DNA from: Bacillus sp. AFS041924
Lineage (GTDB): Bacteria > Bacillota > Bacilli > Bacillales > Bacillaceae_G
Reading direction: 5' to 3'
Length of the DNA: 53,274 bases
Assembly (NCBI RefSeq): GCF_002577195.1
Contig: NZ_NULG01000056.1
Span: forward strand, 1 to 53,274
Part shown: in pieces, positions 50,315 through 53,274 of the stretch
Layout of the letters: every line of letters begins with the position of its first letter
Numbering within the stretch: position 1 is the first letter of the stretch
Notes under the pieces: generated by a model
Told to the model about the DNA's origin: nothing
The model's input: only the letters and a program-made list of their open reading frames with translations
The model's database searches: none
Position numbers and translations under genes: made by a program

Positions 50315-51733
50315 CTAAATCAGTACTTCAATTTGTAAATTTTTATTCTCAATTAAGTTATGAATCGTCATTCCATATTGATAGATATTGTGAATATAAT
50401 CAACATGCTTAGTAGTGATTAATTCACCTTTTAATAAAATTGGAACTCCTGGTGGATATGGAACAATATTTTCTGCCGAAATTTCTCCAACAGAATCAGC
50501 CAAATTTTTTACCATCTTTCTTTTTTTCTTTAAACCTGCGTAGCTATATGAAACTGTACTTGTAAAATTAGGTACGGTAAGCTTAGGCTGTTTATTTTCA
50601 ATAAAATTCATCGAATCAGTTGCTTTTTTTATACGACTAATAAGGTCATTATAGTCAATTTTTTCATCTAGAGGTAGGATAAATAGAACATGTCCCCAAT
50701 CTGAAAGTTCAGTATAGATTCCCTCTGTTTCAAATATTTCCTGTAATTGCTTACCGGTATGTCCTTTTTTACTTTTTACGATTAGTTTTAATAAATCCTG
50801 CTTATAGTTTAAATGACCAGTAGTAACAATGTTTAAATTAGATAGCTCACAAACACCCTTCATGAACTGTTCAATTTTCCTCTGAAGTTGGATAATCCTA
50901 TCAGAAGAAAATGATTCGACAAAGTTCCTTGCGTAGTCTAAAGAAGCCATTATCGGATAAGAGGGACTACTACTTTGTAGCATTCTCAGCATTTCTTTTA
51001 TTTTTTCTTTAGAAACAAGTTTTGATTTTATGTGTAGATATGAACCCATTGTCATCGCAGGTAAGGTTTTATGCGCCGACTGTATAACGATATCTGCCCC
51101 CATAGAGAGTGCGTCTTCTGGAAATGGTGTCCCAATAATAAAATGCGCTCCATGAGCTTCGTCAACTATTGTAGGGATTCCCATACTATGGGCGAATTCA
51201 ATTATATTTCCTAAATTCTGAGACATTCCATAGTAGTTAGGATTCGTTAAAATCATTGCCTTTGCATTAGGATAATCTTTTATTACATTCATTGATTGGT
51301 TAATATTAATCCCAAGCGGCTGTCCTAACTCTTCATCAATATCTAAAGGCAAGAATATAGGCTTAGCTCCAGCAAGTAATAGCCCATGAAAAATTGATTT
51401 ATGACAATTGCGTTGAACAAATACTTCATCATTTTCATTACATATAGCTAAAATAGAAGCTAAATTACCTACAGTTGATCCATTCACTAAAAAGAAACTC
51501 TCTTCCGCATTATATACTTCAGCTAATATTTTTTGAGCCTCATAAATTACCTCTGAAGAATAATGTAAGTCATCCAATCCGTTTAATTCCGTCACATCAT
51601 AACTTAATATATTAGGTAATTCTAAATCCTTTATGTATGTATGCTTTCCATTTTTATGTCCTGGAACATGTAGAGATATTGTTTCTTTATTAACAAACTC
51701 TTTCAGTGCATTTAGTAATGGCATATTATTCAT
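50315..51733 (-). CDS. yaaO: PLP-dependent Orn/Lys/Arg decarboxylase-family protein YaaO
   Basis: Fold-type I PLP enzyme; the actual substrate is not established from sequence. The 472-residue protein has HVPGHKNGK at the N-terminus, [13 protein letters not shown], the aspartate/histidine VDEAHGAHF and the PLP lysine in [16 protein letters not shown] (about 225). The C-terminal domain contains [12 protein letters not shown], typical of the family's short (SpeA/YaaO) branch. It lies between csfB and tmk; B. subtilis has xpaC and yaaN between, which are absent. Confidence 0.92.
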   Translation of the reverse strand: MNNMPLLNALKEFVNKETISLHVPGHKNGKHTYIKDLELPNILSYDVTELNGLDDLHYSSEVIYEAQKILAEVYNAEESFFLVNGSTVGNLASILAICNENDEVFVQRNCHKSIFHGLLLAGAKPIFLPLDIDEELGQPLGININQSMNVIKDYPNAKAMILTNPNYYGMSQNLGNIIEFAHSMGIPTIVDEAHGAHFIIGTPFPEDALSMGADIVIQSAHKTLPAMTMGSYLHIKSKLVSKEKIKEMLRMLQSSSPSYPIMASLDYARNFVESFSSDRIIQLQRKIEQFMKGVCELSNLNIVTTGHLNYKQDLLKLIVKSKKGHTGKQLQEIFETEGIYTELSDWGHVLFILPLDEKIDYNDLISRIKKATDSMNFIENKQPKLTVPNFTSTVSYSYAGLKKKRKMVKNLADSVGEISAENIVPYPPGVPILLKGELITTKHVDYIHNIYQYGMTIHNLIENKNLQIEVLI

Positions 51734-51907
51734 ATTTAACGCTTCCTTTAATTACACAATTTATTTATATGTTCGCTATATTAGTATATTTTTTTATTTA
51801 TAGATTTAAATAAATCTTTAAAATCCATTTAAAAATTTAAAGACATTCGCCTAATTCCAAGCACATATCTCAGTGCTTTACGATTAAGTTTTAGTGGCAA
51901 TATAAAA
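51734..51907. other. Gene-free AT-rich stretch upstream of yaaO
   Basis: No gene or RNA signature seen. It should contain the yaaO promoter if the palindromic element upstream ends csfB transcription; no clear -35/-10 pair stands out. Confidence 0.45.
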
Positions 51908-52012
51908 ACCGATTACATTTACAAGATCTCTCCATGACTTAAAGGTTTAGTCACTTAAGAGCAACCAAACAGTAATTTATTATGGCAGAGGTCCTTGTAT
52001 TCAGTAATCGGT
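51908..52012 (-). repeat. 105-bp imperfect palindrome, probably also the csfB terminator
   Basis: Ends ACCGATTAC (51908-51916) and GTAATCGGT (52004-52012) are exact inverted repeats. Inside, ACAAGATCTCTCCAT (51921-51935) pairs with ATGGCAGAGGTCCTTGT (51982-51998) with small bulges, and shorter CTTAA/TTAAG and GGTT/AACC pairs lie in the middle. The minus-strand RNA would end GTAATCGGTTTTTAT, terminator-like. The length is unusual for a plain terminator, so a small non-coding mobile repeat is an alternative. No target duplication is obvious. Confidence 0.65.
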
Positions 52013-52090
52013 CCTTCATTTTATACTTTATTTTATCTTACAACACCTTATAAGACTACTACTATTAGTCTACTATGTTTATGTTAATCT

Positions 52091-52279
52091 TTAATTTGCA
52101 ATTTCTTGTTTCACCGTATTAATACTTCTTAACTTCTCTACAAAGGAATTGTATATAGGTGCATCTGTTTCAGTTGTTACAATTTTCTTTTCACACTCTT
52201 CACAAACGAATGCCTCAATAATATGAATACCTTGTTCCTTTTTCTCTTCACAAACAATACATTTTGTTAATTCATTCAC
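52091..52279 (-). CDS. csfB: Sigma-G inhibitor Gin (CsfB)
   Basis: Small zinc-binding anti-sigma factor that holds back sigma-G (and sigma-E in the forespore) until engulfment. The 62-residue protein has CIVCEEKKEQGIHIIEAFVC followed by EEC, the four-cysteine zinc arrangement of the family. The start is GTG, seven bases after GGAGG. Its position before yaaO matches B. subtilis, where csfB lies between bofA and xpaC. Confidence 0.93.
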   Translation of the reverse strand: MNELTKCIVCEEKKEQGIHIIEAFVCEECEKKIVTTETDAPIYNSFVEKLRSINTVKQEIAN

Positions 52280-52346
52280 CTTAATTCCTCCTCGAATATT
52301 TCTTCAGTACAAATCCTCATTGATTAAACAATTTCGTTTATTATTT

Positions 52347-52374
52347 AGTTTTGCAAATTAAAAACTTTTTATAC
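52347..52374 (-). promoter_or_regulatory. Candidate sigma-F-type promoter of csfB
   Basis: GTATA (52370-52374) fits the sigma-F -35. TGCAAAACT (52347-52355), 14 bases away, matches the -10 pattern GGNNANNMT except for its first base. csfB is a sigma-F gene in B. subtilis. Confidence 0.45.
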
Positions 52375-52501
52375 AATTTAGAGCCTATTTTTTTGTAATA
52401 TATGAAAATAGTTCTAGTTTTGTGCTTTATTTAGAAAAAAATTACACCTAATCCATTACTACACTCCTGCTTTGTTCTATTTCCCACCAGGTTCTACTAA
52501 T

Positions 52502-52532
52502 AAAAAAGGACTACATAATTTGTAGTCCTTTG
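52502..52532 (-). terminator. Terminator after the pentapeptide-repeat relic
   Basis: AAAGGACTACA / TGTAGTCCTTT hairpin followed by TTTTTT on the minus strand, eight bases after the relic's reading frame ends. Confidence 0.88.
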
Positions 52533-52539
52533 AAAAATT

Positions 52540-53125
52540 TTATTTATCTTTAATTTTTGGTCCTAATAATCCAGCAAATCAAAGAATTGCTAGCTCAGAA
52601 TTAACTGTACAACCATTCAAATTTTCTTATCTAAAAATAATTAATCAAAGTAGCAGCGCTTTTGAGCAATACCTTTAAGTGAAGTGCCAGTTAAATTAGC
52701 CTCGTTTAAGTCACATTAATCAAATTTCAATATTACTTAACTTTGAATAGTAAAAATCAACTTTTCTTAGCAAACTCTTTTAAATTTTTATTCGTTTTAA
52801 TTTTCCATATCTACATAATGTTAAATTCGATAAGAAGTCATTAAATAATCCATTCTGAAGTGTCGCCTCCGTCAAGTCAAAGTCTAAAGTTTTTGTTTCA
52901 TTCAATTCAATTAGATGAACAGATGCTTTCCTAAAGACTAAAGTCTGTATTTAACAAATCACATTTATTAAAAATCACTTGTTCAAATTTAATTCGTTTT
53001 ATTTCCTCACCAATAATAGAGCAATTATTAAATTCTGTTTCACTGAAATAACGATCCTCTTCCAGTTCAATTGCACTCAATGTAGTGAGCTCTCTTCGGA
53101 TTATAGGTTGCTGAAATTTACTCAT
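52540..53125 (-). pseudogene. Decayed pentapeptide-repeat protein gene
   Basis: Reading down the minus strand, an intact 64-codon start (MSKFQQPIIRRELTTLSAIE, with GAAGGATG before it) ends in TAG at 52931. In a second frame the protein continues with ASVHLIELNETKTLDFDLTE, then LLRKVDFYYSKLSNIE past a stop. A third segment reads CDLNEANLTGTSLKGI, and the end GCTVNSELAI(stop)FAGLLGPKIKDK resembles the usual C-terminus of this family. At least two frameshifts and several stops break a frame of about 195 codons. A(D/N)LXX repeat units are visible in all parts. The original function is unknown. Confidence 0.85.
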
Positions 53126-53274
53126 TGATTTATACGCATCCTTCTCTTTTCAAAACGATTATTTTTTTGATCATATTCGTTATTCGACAAACAGAATCAA
53201 TTAATCCTTTTTATTTGATAGGCTATTTTCGCATAGATTATTGCATGTTTAAATACAAAAAAACATCAGCCAAA

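Overview
The window is a chromosomal stretch from a low-GC, spore-forming member of the Bacillaceae. It corresponds to the origin-proximal region that runs from csfB to lysS in Bacillus subtilis. I base this on gene order, on many sporulation genes (spoIIE, spoVB, spoVT, spoVG, sspF, yabG, yabP, yabQ, fin, csfB), and on matches to remembered B. subtilis protein ends and lengths. I cannot fix the genus. Every gene except abrB lies on the minus strand, so transcription runs from high to low coordinates, presumably co-directional with replication.

Layout, in the direction of transcription. 53.3-51.9 kb: a decayed pentapeptide-repeat gene, csfB (sigma-G inhibitor) and a 105-bp palindromic element. 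51.7-45.3 kb: yaaO, tmk, holB, ricT, yabA, yabB, yazA, rsmI (thymidylate kinase, clamp loader, replication control, RNA modification). 45.2-44.9 kb: abrB, the only plus-strand gene. 44.6-34.3 kb: metS, tatD, yabE, rnmV, ksgA, yabG, veg, sspF, ispE, purR, ridA. 34.2-33.7 kb: a gene-free stretch with a GC-rich inverted-repeat element and the spoVG promoter. 33.7-19.8 kb: spoVG, glmU, prs, pth, fin, mfd, spoVT, spoVB, yabN, rlbA, yabP, yabQ, divIC, yabR. 19.7-19.5 kb: tRNA-Met and tRNA-Glu. 19.1-10.8 kb: spoIIE, yabS, yabT, tilS, hpt, ftsH. 10.6-0.35 kb: coaX, hslO, cysK, the overlapping folate operon pabB-pabA-pabC-folP-folB-folK-yazB-dusB, then lysS. The first ~210 bases carry tandem promoters and the leader of an rRNA operon that leaves the window.

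Many genes serve the switch to sporulation: AbrB as transition regulator, SpoIIE activating sigma-F, Fin and CsfB timing the later sigma factors, SpoVT tuning the sigma-G regulon, YabP/YabQ/SpoVB/YabG building spore layers, and SspF coating spore DNA. Promoter-like sequences of the expected classes are visible by eye: sigma-A with a 21-bp spacer for spoIIE, sigma-H for spoVG, sigma-G for spoVT, fin and sspF, sigma-K for yabG. Where the longest open frame begins upstream of a clearly better Shine-Dalgarno/start pair, I give the shorter start; several of these are GTG or TTG.

I found no defence system, CRISPR array, prophage, transposase or biosynthetic cluster. The genes are ordinary core genes. 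The items that go beyond routine annotation are non-coding or degenerate: the GC-rich 125-bp inverted-repeat element, the 105-bp palindrome behind csfB, a stem that would hide the yabS ribosome binding site, alternative stems between yabA and yabB, a PurR-type operator before purR, and the pentapeptide-repeat relic. Compared with the B. subtilis order, yaaQ, yaaR, ctc, yacD, yaaN and xpaC are absent from their usual places.
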